From JBAXEO01 sp964541375 (GTDB lineage Bacteria; Actinomycetota; Coriobacteriia; Anaerosomatales; JAAXUF01): 17,337 nt of DNA. The DNA lies in NCBI GenBank assembly GCA_964541375.1, contig CAZIPT010000046.1:1-17337 (forward strand). Reading direction: 5' to 3'. Positions 6,719-13,372 of the stretch are shown here, one piece after another. The position numbers and the translations under genes were made by a program. Position 1 is the stretch's first letter. Each line of letters begins with the position of its first letter. The notes beneath the pieces were generated by a model that ran no database searches, was not told the origin of the DNA, and saw nothing but the letters and a program-made list of their open reading frames with translations.

Positions 6719-7885
6719 CTAGCTCGACCTCCCTTCGACGTACTCGTCGTAAAGCCGCCAGAACAGTCCCTGACGGCGGGTGTCGTGGTAGGCGGCCCGA
6801 CGGATCTGCCACTGCGCGGCAGCGAACTCCCCCTCAGTCAGCAACGCAGCCGCGAGCCCGAACCGCGCACGCACGCAGGTGGGGTCGAGCTCGACGGCGC
6901 GCACGTAGGCCGCCTTCGCATCGCCAAAACGCTCGAGCGCCAGGAGCGACTCGCCCAACAGTACCTGCGGCATCGGGTGGTTCGGGGTCGACTTCGCCAG
7001 CGCTCTGAAGACACGCGCGGCGTTCCGGCTCAGTCCCTGCCTGCGCGCGAACGCCGCTCCCAGAACGTAAACCGCCGTCCGCGACTTCGTCTGCAGCGTG
7101 AGGGAGCGGAGCGCCACCGCCATTGCCTCGTTGACCGCCTCCTGCTTGAGGTACAGGAAGCCGGCGAGCGCGAGCGCTTCTGCATCCTGCGAGTTGTCGG
7201 AAAGAATCGCACGGATCAGTTCCGCCGCCGCGAAGTACTTCTCTTCGAATGCAAGCGCATAAGCCGCCGACAGCCGGGAGTCACGGTCGCCTTCCACCGA
7301 CCCTGGGTCCGGTGCCGACACGCCGTCGTCACCGACTCCCGCGAGCGAGAAGAAGAAGTCGTCCTGGCTCGGGTCCAGCTCGCCCGCGCTACGAAAACCG
7401 GGCAAAGCCGTGACCATCCCCTCCCGCATCAGTGCGGCCACCGCGAGGTCGTACATCGCCCTCGACTCTTTGGGGTCGAGCCGCAACGCCGCCTTCCATG
7501 CGTCGATCGCCTCGTCGGGATAGGCCGCCGCGGAGAACGCCTCACCCAGCTGCACGCGGGCCATCACAAGATCGGGCCGCACCTCGGCCAGTTCGTGCCA
7601 GACCAGAATCGACTGATCCCAGAATCCGCCTCGGCGGTCATAGGCCAGGCCGAGCGCGAGGTAGGCGGGCGCGCACTCAGGGTCGATCTCGATGGCTCGC
7701 GTGGCCGAGGAGATGGCCTCGTCATAGAAGTCGCCCGTCAGGAAGAGGTGTGCCAGGACCGAATGGACCCTCGGGTCACGTTCGTCGACGGCAAGCGCCT
7801 CGTAGCAGGCTTGGACCGCAGGAGCGACCCGACCCTCCCGCGCCAGATTCTCACCGAGAGTCGCCGCCTCGCGAAACGCTTCCAT
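6719..7885 (-). CDS. Tetratricopeptide repeat protein
   Basis: A 388-residue protein built of about nine or ten TPR-like helical pairs, with typical spacing such as AYLALGLAYDRRGGFWDQSILVWHE, ARVQLGEAFSAAAYPDEAIDAWKAAL and VLLGESLLALERFGDAKAAYVRAVELDP. A linker rich in Asp, Gly and Pro (about residues 180-200) splits the repeats into two blocks. There is no signal peptide, membrane segment or enzyme domain, so it is most likely a scaffold for protein contacts. Its ATG overlaps the stop codon of the upstream B12-binding gene by one base (TGATG), and the GH42-like gene starts 3 nt after its stop. The three genes are therefore probably translated together. The partner proteins are unknown. Confidence 0.85.
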   Translation of the reverse strand: MEAFREAATLGENLAREGRVAPAVQACYEALAVDERDPRVHSVLAHLFLTGDFYDEAISSATRAIEIDPECAPAYLALGLAYDRRGGFWDQSILVWHELAEVRPDLVMARVQLGEAFSAAAYPDEAIDAWKAALRLDPKESRAMYDLAVAALMREGMVTALPGFRSAGELDPSQDDFFFSLAGVGDDGVSAPDPGSVEGDRDSRLSAAYALAFEEKYFAAAELIRAILSDNSQDAEALALAGFLYLKQEAVNEAMAVALRSLTLQTKSRTAVYVLGAAFARRQGLSRNAARVFRALAKSTPNHPMPQVLLGESLLALERFGDAKAAYVRAVELDPTCVRARFGLAAALLTEGEFAAAQWQIRRAAYHDTRRQGLFWRLYDEYVEGRSS

Positions 7886-8538
7886 CAGCGACCACCTTCC
7901 GCGGGATGAGTGACCCGGTGGACGAGGCGCAACGCGCTCTCCGCGCCGCGCGCCACCCCGTTCGCGCCCACGGAGCGCGCCAGGGCGGTGTCAGCCGCGA
8001 ACGGTCCCCCGCCGACAAAGATCACGACGCCGCCCCGCCGGCCGGCACGGAACATCTCACGCACGCGTGAGACCGAAGCGGCGGTGGAGGCCATGCTCGC
8101 GTAGACGAACACGATGCCGGCGTCGGTCTCCTCGGCACGTGCCAGGAAGTCGGCCGGCCGCACGTCCACGCCCAGGTCGATGACGCGGTGACCCGCCTCC
8201 TTGAGCGCGGCCGCAGCGATGGTCTTGTCGACCGAGTGCTGGTCGCGGTGCATGGTCCCGATCAGCACCGTGACTCCCGTGTCCTCGGCGGCCACGGGAG
8301 GCAACGCGAACGAGATGACACGCTCGGCTACCACGGACGACTGCGTGAATGCGTACTCGTCGACCGCGCCGGAGGCCCAGGCGCCGCCTAGGAGCGAGAG
8401 CGCGGGAGCGTAGATCTGATCGAAGAGCTCGTCTTGGGAGACGCCGGCGCTCTTGGCGTCGTTGATCACGGCGATGGCGCGGGAGGGATCCTGGTACACG
8501 AACGCCCGGAACAGTCGCGACGAGTAGTCTTCAGCCAC
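7885..8538 (-). CDS. Cobalamin (B12)-binding protein, MtaC/CarH-like two-domain architecture
   Basis: A 217-residue protein with a helical cap (about residues 1-82) and a Rossmann-like B12-binding domain (about 88-210), the layout of corrinoid methyltransferase subunits and B12 sensors. The cobalt-ligand motif DxHxxG appears as D99-Q-H101-S-V-D104: the histidine is kept, but the final Gly is Asp. DLGVDVRPADFL and VGGGPF also fit the domain. The cap has Trp54 (GGAWASG), but the Glu-His pair that usually follows about ten residues later in CarH-like light sensors is absent (Phe-Thr instead). The start is GTG at 8536-8538 with AAGGGGG upstream. No methyltransferase or DNA-binding domain is nearby, so both a methyl-transfer and a sensing role remain open. 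Confidence 0.85.
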   Translation of the reverse strand: MAEDYSSRLFRAFVYQDPSRAIAVINDAKSAGVSQDELFDQIYAPALSLLGGAWASGAVDEYAFTQSSVVAERVISFALPPVAAEDTGVTVLIGTMHRDQHSVDKTIAAAALKEAGHRVIDLGVDVRPADFLARAEETDAGIVFVYASMASTAASVSRVREMFRAGRRGGVVIFVGGGPFAADTALARSVGANGVARGAESALRLVHRVTHPAEGGR

Positions 8539-8576
8539 CGGGCCCCCTTCGACGTGCCGATCAGTTCACCATGCGA

Positions 8577-8664
8577 TGGTAGCGGCGGTGGGATTCGAAC
8601 CCACATCGGGCTTGCGCCCAGGAGTTTTTAAGACTCCCTCCTGTGCCAATTCGGATACGCCGCC
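8577..8664 (-). tRNA. tRNA-Leu, anticodon UAA
   Basis: An 88-nt class II tRNA, with CCA encoded. The acceptor stem is GGCGGCG with CGCCGCT (first pair G-U), followed by discriminator A. The D arm is TCC/GGA. The anticodon stem is GGAGT/ACTCC around the loop CTTAAAA, giving UAA. The long variable arm is GGGC-GCAA-GCCC. The T arm is GTGGG-TTCGAAT-CCCAC. It lies 9 nt after the end of ppx/gppA and 38 nt before the B12-binding gene on the same strand, so it may be processed from a longer transcript. Confidence 0.97.
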
Positions 8665-8673
8665 AAGTTCCCT

Positions 8674-9660
8674 CTACTCGCCTGGCCCCTCTTCACCCCG
8701 CACGCGGTCTTCCCGCAGGTCATCATAGGTTTCCAGGAGTATGCCATAGAGAATATCGTGTTCGCTGACCAGGGTGGAGTCCAGACCGGCAAGTGCCACG
8801 ATCGTCTCGAGGATCAGAGCTCCCGCCACGATCACCGTCGCGCGCCCCGGGTCGAGTCCCGGCACCTTGACCCGCTCGGCGAGCGGCATCGCCGCCAGCA
8901 TCTCGACCAGGTCGGCCAGCTCGGAGCCGGTCAAGCACGAGCAGTGGATGAGCGCCGGATCGTAGACCTTGAGCTCCTGCCGGATCGCCGACAAAGTCGT
9001 CGCGGTCCCTGCCAAGGCGACCATGAGCTGCGGACGGTCGCGCAGCCCGTCGAAGTACGGTCGCAGCTTCTCGACCGACCATTCGCGGGCAGCGGCGATT
9101 TCCGCGGCCGTGGGCGGGTCGGAGTGCAGGAAGCGCTCGGTGACTCGTTTGCTGCCCACGTCGATCGAACGCGCCTTGACGATCTCGGTGCGCCGAACGC
9201 CGCCGTCCTCGATCACGTGGCCGGCAATCAGCTCGGTCGAGCCGCCGCCGAGGTCCACGACCAGCAGGTCCTCCTCGGCGCCCATGTCGCTCGTCGCACC
9301 GGAGAACGACAGCCGCGCTTCGCGTTCGCCGGGGATTACCCGCGGCGTGACGCCGTGAGCCGCAAGGATCTCCAGGAATTCGGCGCTGTTCTCGGCGTCA
9401 CGGCTCGCGCTCGTGGCCATCGCCGAGAAGCTCTCGACTCCGTGCTCCCGCATGGTCTCGGCGTAGCGGGCGATCACGCGGGAGACGCGCTCCATCGCGG
9501 CCTCAGAGAGCCGGCCGGTGGCAGAAAGCCCCTCGCCGAGGTGTGTGATATCGGTGCTCCTCGCGACCTCAGTCAGGTGGCTCTCGCTCACGTCGGCGAC
9601 GAGCAACCGGGTCGTCACGGTGCCGATATCGATGGCGGCAATGCGCCGCGTCTCGCTCAT
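8674..9660 (-). CDS. Ppx/GppA family phosphatase (exopolyphosphatase or pppGpp phosphohydrolase)
   Basis: A 328-residue protein of the short actinobacterial Ppx/GppA type, which has only the two ASKHA-fold domains and no C-terminal HD domain. Motifs are AIDIGTVTTRLLVADV (phosphate-1 loop; the usual Asn-Ser is Val-Thr here), ATSASRDAEN, GEREARLSFSGA, VVDLGGGSTELI, SIDVGSKRVTERF and LAGTATTLSAI. The Glu directly before AR in GEREAR aligns with the catalytic Glu121 of E. coli PPX. These enzymes cleave polyphosphate or pppGpp and so affect stress signalling; the substrate cannot be told from sequence. The start is firm: AAGGAGG lies just upstream of the ATG at 9658-9660, which overlaps the DUF501 stop by ATGA. 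This matches the M. tuberculosis order Rv1025-Rv1026. Confidence 0.93.
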   Translation of the reverse strand: MSETRRIAAIDIGTVTTRLLVADVSESHLTEVARSTDITHLGEGLSATGRLSEAAMERVSRVIARYAETMREHGVESFSAMATSASRDAENSAEFLEILAAHGVTPRVIPGEREARLSFSGATSDMGAEEDLLVVDLGGGSTELIAGHVIEDGGVRRTEIVKARSIDVGSKRVTERFLHSDPPTAAEIAAAREWSVEKLRPYFDGLRDRPQLMVALAGTATTLSAIRQELKVYDPALIHCSCLTGSELADLVEMLAAMPLAERVKVPGLDPGRATVIVAGALILETIVALAGLDSTLVSEHDILYGILLETYDDLREDRVRGEEGPGE

Positions 9661-10244
9661 ACATCCTCCTTGGAGTGCGCCACGCAGCCGGGCTGCAAAG
9701 CGTCATCGATCAGTCTCGCACATCGTCGGTCCCCGCATACCGGATCGCCCTCGCCGAGAAGCTCCTCGCCGATGGGGTCATCAATACCCGCCAGCACGAG
9801 CGCGATGTGTGCATGCAGGCATTTCACTCCCAGATGGTCGCGCTGACCCGCGATGCCCACGGTCGCGCACTCGTCCGTTCCGCCGGACTCCTCGGCGCGC
9901 CGCTCGCGAACCTCGAGGTCCGTACGCGCGAGCCGGGATGCCAGGTCGGCGTCGCCGGCCGCCCGCCGCGCCCACTCGGCTGTGTCGCCTCGCGACTCAG
10001 CGGCGGACGCACGGTCCGACAACCAGGGGCACGTCAACCAGGCGAAGGTGGGAAATGGGGTGCCGTCCGCGAGCCGAGAGGGCGAAACGACAGCTGTCGG
10101 GAAGCCCCAGGAACACCGGGCGATGACGCGCCATGGCTCGCGAGGTTCACGGCCCAGTTGCGCCGCAACGACTCGGCGATCAGAGAGGGCTGCCGACGAC
10201 GTCGGGGGAGCGACCCGCCTGGCAGTGCGTTCTAGAGGATTCAC
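9657..10244 (-). CDS. DUF501 family protein
   Basis: A 195-residue protein of unknown function found in Actinomycetota between ftsB/divIC and ppx. Recognisable family parts are VVAAQLGREPREPWRVIARCSWGFP, LADGTPFPTFAWLTCP (about residues 58-73) and GVKCLHAHIALVLAG (139-153). Conserved-looking Cys44, Cys72, Cys142, His144 and His146, with further C-terminal cysteines at 170, 175 and 187, could bind a metal; that is inference. The reading frame stays open far upstream, but that part is out of frame with divIC and is not coding. The only reasonable start is the GTG at 10242-10244, which overlaps the divIC stop (GTGA). The stop overlaps the ppx start (ATGA), so divIC-DUF501-ppx is a translationally coupled trio. 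Confidence 0.9.
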   Translation of the reverse strand: MNPLERTARRVAPPTSSAALSDRRVVAAQLGREPREPWRVIARCSWGFPTAVVSPSRLADGTPFPTFAWLTCPWLSDRASAAESRGDTAEWARRAAGDADLASRLARTDLEVRERRAEESGGTDECATVGIAGQRDHLGVKCLHAHIALVLAGIDDPIGEELLGEGDPVCGDRRCARLIDDALQPGCVAHSKEDV

Positions 10245-10837
10245 TCGTTCCCGAAGACGGAGTCCAGGAAGGCCGTCCAGGGTCCGACAGGCGGAACCAC
10301 CGCCTCCTCGCTGTCCAGCCGGAGCGCAGAGGGGACCGTAATCGTCTGGGGAATGGACTCTGACTCGTCGACGACGATGCCGACGCGCTCTCCCGCCTTG
10401 ACGAGTCCCAGCTGCACTCGCGCGTAGTCTTCCACCCCTTCTGGCGTCTTGAGCCGTGCCACCTGGGTGCCAAGCCGGGCGTTCCGGGCGCGGACGCCTT
10501 CGAGCTCGGCCCGCAGACGCGCTCGTTCGCGCGTTTCCCGGTACTGCACCTTGGCCACGGGATAGTAGGTGGCGACGAAGGTCACCCCTATCGCCATGAC
10601 GAGCAGCGGCAACAGCCACCAGCGCCACGAGGAGGGCTCCGCCGCCCGAGGAGTCTTCTTCGCCCGAGCGGGTGCCTTGGATGCGGCCCGTTTCGCCGAC
10701 GGGTTCGGCTTGGAGGACGCGGGCCGCTGTTGTGATGGAGAGGGCGTGCGAGCGGACGCCGCAGCACGGGTCCCCTTGGCGGAGGATACCCGTCGCGCGT
10801 TCGCTGAAGCCCCTTGCTTCGTGTTCCTCGGCGTCAT
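10241..10837 (-). CDS. DivIC/FtsB-like septum formation protein
   Basis: A 198-residue bitopic membrane protein of the septum-formation initiator family, which joins FtsL and FtsQ/DivIB in the divisome. Residues 1-70 are a long, basic, Ala/Ser/Lys/Pro-rich cytoplasmic tail, longer than in E. coli FtsB and common in actinobacteria. Residues about 73-92 are the membrane segment (WWLLPLLVMAIGVTFVATYY). Residues about 95-130 form a coiled coil rich in Arg, Glu and Leu, followed by the family motif TPEGVEDYARVQLGLVKAGERVGIVV. A ~45-residue acidic and proline-containing tail follows. The start ATG at 10835-10837 has AGGA about 10 nt upstream. It is the first gene after a 150-bp gap that carries promoter-like and operator-like sequences. 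Confidence 0.9.
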   Translation of the reverse strand: MTPRNTKQGASANARRVSSAKGTRAAASARTPSPSQQRPASSKPNPSAKRAASKAPARAKKTPRAAEPSSWRWWLLPLLVMAIGVTFVATYYPVAKVQYRETRERARLRAELEGVRARNARLGTQVARLKTPEGVEDYARVQLGLVKAGERVGIVVDESESIPQTITVPSALRLDSEEAVVPPVGPWTAFLDSVFGNE

Positions 10838-10897
10838 ACCTCAGAGTCCTGTGTGCAGGCCAGCGATGAAGCGGCCGCGACGACCGCTTTCGCGACG

Positions 10898-10927
10898 ATA
10901 CTAGCACAGCGTATCGCGGCCTGTCGC
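10898..10927 (-). promoter_or_regulatory. Candidate promoter for divIC-DUF501-ppx
   Basis: On the minus strand, GCGACA (10927-10922) and TAGTAT (10903-10898) are separated by 18 bp. TGC directly before TAGTAT gives an extended -10 (TGnTAnnnT). The -10 lies about 60 bp before the divIC ATG. An alternative -35, TTGACG (10938-10933), has no good -10 partner. Two dyad sequences lie directly upstream. Confidence 0.45.
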
Positions 10928-10928
10928 T

Positions 10929-10949
10929 TCAACGTCAACTTGAGGTTGA
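10929..10949. promoter_or_regulatory. 21-bp near-perfect dyad, possible operator upstream of divIC
   Basis: On the minus strand, the arms TCAACCTCAA and TTGACGTTGA flank a single G and match as inverted repeats at 9 of 10 positions. The dyad abuts the candidate -35 of divIC. CCTCAAGTT within it equals the left half of the SoxR-type MerR-family box, but the right half fits only partly. I do not assign a regulator. Confidence 0.45.
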
Positions 10950-10955
10950 GAGATT

Positions 10956-10969
10956 CGAACACGTGTTCG
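10956..10969. promoter_or_regulatory. LexA (SOS) box-like palindrome
   Basis: CGAACACGTGTTCG is a perfect 14-bp palindrome and an exact fit to the Gram-positive and actinobacterial LexA core CGAAC-N4-GTTCG; the base before it (T) extends the mycobacterial form TCGAAC-N4-GTTCG. It lies 18 bp after the pyk stop and about 119 bp before the divIC start, 29 bp upstream of the best -35. It could also act as a 5-bp RNA hairpin after pyk, but no T-tract follows. Confidence 0.55.
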
Positions 10970-10987
10970 GGCAGCTCAGGACGGCTT

Positions 10988-12385
10988 CTACACCTCGCTC
11001 ACCAAGATGAAGTCGGTCCCTCCCCGCAGACGCGTGGCGCGACCGGCGGTGAGCGCGATCTGCTCTCCGGGAACGGCCAGGCCAGCTTCGCGAACCGCCG
11101 CAAGGGCGGCATCCAGCAGCGTGTCCGTGTCCTGGGCGAAGAAGATCACCAGTGGCTGAACACCCCACACGAGCTGGAGCCTGCGAGCAACTCCCGGCGC
11201 CGGCGTCACGGCGACGATCGGGGCGTCGGGACGATGCCGCGCGACCGCGAGCGCGGTGGTGCCCGACTGCGTCACCGGAACGATGGCCGCTAGGCACAGA
11301 TCGGAGGCCAGATCGCAGACAGCGGCACTCACCGCGGCCTGAACGTCGGTCGTCACCACCCCGCCATGATCCCATCCTGCGTGGATAAGCACCTCCTCGG
11401 CGGTGGCGGCGATGCGCGCCATCGTCTCGACTGTCTCGACCGGATAGCGGCCGACGGACGTCTCGGCCGATAGCATGCACGCATCCACACGGCTGAAGAT
11501 CGCGTTGGCAACGTCGCTTGCCTCGGCCCGAGTCGGCCGAGGGGACTCCGTCATCGATTCGAGCATCTGCGTCGCCACGACCACGGGCTTGCCCGCTGCC
11601 CGCGCTGCCGAGATGACCCGCCGCTGCACTACGGGGACGATCTCCGCCGAGGTCTCCACCCCGAGGTCGCCGCGGGCCACCATTACCGCGTCGGCCACGG
11701 CCACAATGGACTCGATCCGCCCGACAGCCTCGTGCTTCTCGATCTTGGCCACGATCGGAATCACTCGGCGGGTCATGAGCGCCCTAAGCGCCTCTACATC
11801 GTCAGCAGATCTCACGAACGATTGGGCGACATAGTCGATGTCGGCCTCCTGCGCCCATTCGAGGAGCATCCGGTCACGCTCGGAGATGGGTTCGACCCCG
11901 ACGGTGACACCGGGCACGTTGACGCCTTTGTGACTGGAGAGAGGTCCCCCCAGCGTGACACGTGTGACGACATCTCGGCCATCGAAGTCGGTGACCACGA
12001 GCTCGATACGGCCGTCGTCTATGGCGACGACGCCACCGCGGATCAGGTCATCGGCGAGTCCGCTGTAGCTCACGCAGGCGCCCGCCGCGTCTCCGTCACA
12101 CTCGCCCGCGTGCAGTACGAACGTCTCACCCGCCACCAGCAGCGTTCCCGATGCGACGTCACCCAGGCGCAGCTTGGGGCCGGGAAGGTCGAGCAGCACC
12201 CCCACGGTCACGCCGCAGCGCGTCTCGGCGGCGCGCACTTCGGCCAGGCGAGTGGCGAGTTCGGGCAGTTCAGCGTGCGCCGCGTTGAGTCTGGCGACGT
12301 TGAGACCGCCTTTGATGACGGCGTCCAGGACGGCGGGGGCATCAGTCGCGGGACCCAGAGTCGCCATGATCTTGGTGCGACGCAT
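10988..12385 (-). CDS. pyk: Pyruvate kinase, likely K+-independent type
   Basis: The last step of glycolysis: phosphoenolpyruvate plus ADP gives pyruvate and ATP. The product is 465 residues, usual for the short form without an extra C-terminal domain. Motifs are TKIMATLGPATD, NVARLNAAHA, LLDLPGPKLRLG, VAKIEKHEAV (catalytic Lys region), MVARGDLGVE and VVATQMLESM. I chose the ATG at 12383-12385 over a GTG 33 nt upstream because AGAGGAG lies 6-7 nt before the ATG and MRRTKIMATLGP is the family N-terminus. Oddities: Ser36 of the NFSH motif (a K+ ligand in E. coli PykF) is Ala, and Lys71 stands where K+-dependent enzymes have Glu (rabbit Glu117). The methyltransferase gene ends 68 nt upstream. 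Confidence 0.94.
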   Translation of the reverse strand: MRRTKIMATLGPATDAPAVLDAVIKGGLNVARLNAAHAELPELATRLAEVRAAETRCGVTVGVLLDLPGPKLRLGDVASGTLLVAGETFVLHAGECDGDAAGACVSYSGLADDLIRGGVVAIDDGRIELVVTDFDGRDVVTRVTLGGPLSSHKGVNVPGVTVGVEPISERDRMLLEWAQEADIDYVAQSFVRSADDVEALRALMTRRVIPIVAKIEKHEAVGRIESIVAVADAVMVARGDLGVETSAEIVPVVQRRVISAARAAGKPVVVATQMLESMTESPRPTRAEASDVANAIFSRVDACMLSAETSVGRYPVETVETMARIAATAEEVLIHAGWDHGGVVTTDVQAAVSAAVCDLASDLCLAAIVPVTQSGTTALAVARHRPDAPIVAVTPAPGVARRLQLVWGVQPLVIFFAQDTDTLLDAALAAVREAGLAVPGEQIALTAGRATRLRGGTDFILVSEV

Positions 12386-12391
12386 CTCATT

Positions 12392-12399
12392 CTCCTCTG
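12392..12399 (-). promoter_or_regulatory. Shine-Dalgarno that sets the pyk start, with possible pairing partner
   Basis: CAGAGGAG on the minus strand lies 6 nt before the ATG at 12385 and fixes the start. It can pair over 7 bp (TCCTCTG at 12434-12428 with CAGAGGA at 12399-12393), leaving a 28-nt loop, which could hide the site in the mRNA. Confidence 0.6.
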
Positions 12400-12453
12400 A
12401 AGATGACGGGAGAGACACCGTTCAGACCAGAGGATGCCCTGTTCAGGACGAGA

Positions 12454-13371
12454 TTACTCAGCGTGCTTTGGAAGGCGCACGATCTGGATGCCGTCGTTCG
12501 TGCTGCGGACGGTGACTTCGTCACGCCCCAGACGGTGCGCAGCGGTGCGAAGGTTGCCGTACAGGCGCTCGATTCCGTCCTTGTGCGTGTGGACGACAAG
12601 CGCCCGGTCTCCGCCGGTGAGGAAGTAGCGCACCAGGCGCGTGGCGGTGCCGTGTGGAACCGGATAGGGTACTTCGACGGTTCGGGCCTCGAACACCCAC
12701 GCATCGTCGGTCGGCAGCTGCGGGGTCCAGTTCCGGACGTCGGCAACCATCAGAACAGCGCGCTTCTGTTCGGATGGGGCGATGTGTGAGTCATCGACGA
12801 TGATGCAGAGCCGAATATTGAAGCCCTGAACGGCCGCCGCGCGTGCGAGATAGGCCCAATCGAAGGTGTTGTCCTCGTCCAGAAGCAGCACGACCTTGTC
12901 GGTTACTCGGCTGGCGAGCTCGTGTAGAAGCCGAAGCAGCCCGACGCCGCGGCGCGGGGTGAACGTGACGACCGCGATCTCGTAGACGGCGTCGTGCATG
13001 AGATCCTCAGCCATGCCCTGGACCACCGTGAGCTGTGGGGACTCGGCGACGTCCTTGGCGACCAGTCGACGGAGCATACCCTCGCTCGGCTCCAAAGCAG
13101 TGAGGCTGCCGGCAACCTTCAGCAGCGGGGCGGTCAGCAAGCCGGTCGCAGCCCCGACCTCAAGCACTCGAGAACCCTCCGGCACCTCTTTGAGCAGCGC
13201 TGTGACGAGCTGGGGAAAGATGCGCTCCTGGCCGAACTCGTAGTCGTAGCGGTTGGCAAGCCGCTCACGCTGCTGCATGGTTGCGTCGATCGGCACGCCA
13301 AAGCGGTCGATCAGCTGCTGACTCTGCTTCCGACTCCCCCCGCTACCTGCCTGAATCTCGCCCGAGACCAA
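12454..13371 (-). CDS. Class I SAM-dependent methyltransferase-like protein
   Basis: A predicted 305-residue protein with a class I methyltransferase core. Motif I is VLEVGAATGLLTAPLL, followed by LTALEPSEGMLRRL (acidic residue for SAM ribose) and a middle motif region around AVVTFTPRRGVGLL. The entry stretch RLANRYDYEFGQERIFPQLV and a basic C-terminal domain (KDGIERLYGNLRTAAHRLGRDEV) give no clue to the substrate that I can recognise. The start is uncertain. ATG at 13438-13440 would overlap the enolase gene by 68 nt. TTG at 13369-13371, 1 nt after the eno stop and 5 nt after GGAG (13377-13380), is favoured. It sits between eno and pyk, an unusual insertion in the otherwise conserved actinobacterial order. 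A chance of non-enzymatic function remains. Confidence 0.75.
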   Translation of the reverse strand: MVSGEIQAGSGGSRKQSQQLIDRFGVPIDATMQQRERLANRYDYEFGQERIFPQLVTALLKEVPEGSRVLEVGAATGLLTAPLLKVAGSLTALEPSEGMLRRLVAKDVAESPQLTVVQGMAEDLMHDAVYEIAVVTFTPRRGVGLLRLLHELASRVTDKVVLLLDEDNTFDWAYLARAAAVQGFNIRLCIIVDDSHIAPSEQKRAVLMVADVRNWTPQLPTDDAWVFEARTVEVPYPVPHGTATRLVRYFLTGGDRALVVHTHKDGIERLYGNLRTAAHRLGRDEVTVRSTNDGIQIVRLPKHAE

Positions 13372-13372
13372 T

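Noticed and set aside
6785..9846. Long plus-strand open frames at 6785-7909 and 8758-9846
   Set aside because: They lie opposite well-supported genes (TPR, ppx/gppA), have Arg/Gln/His-rich composition and no recognisable domains; one crosses gene borders.
10245..10907. Upstream extension of the DUF501 frame to a 416-residue protein
   Set aside because: This part overlaps divIC out of frame and has no family similarity; the GTG at 10244 gives the proper DUF501 protein.
10956..10969. Palindrome after pyk as an intrinsic terminator
   Set aside because: The stem would be only 5 bp with a 4-nt loop and no T-tract; the match to a LexA core is the better reading, though not proven.
12386..12418. 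GTG start for pyruvate kinase 11 codons upstream
   Set aside because: The extra codons contain the Shine-Dalgarno for the ATG at 12385, and the protein from that ATG matches the family start.
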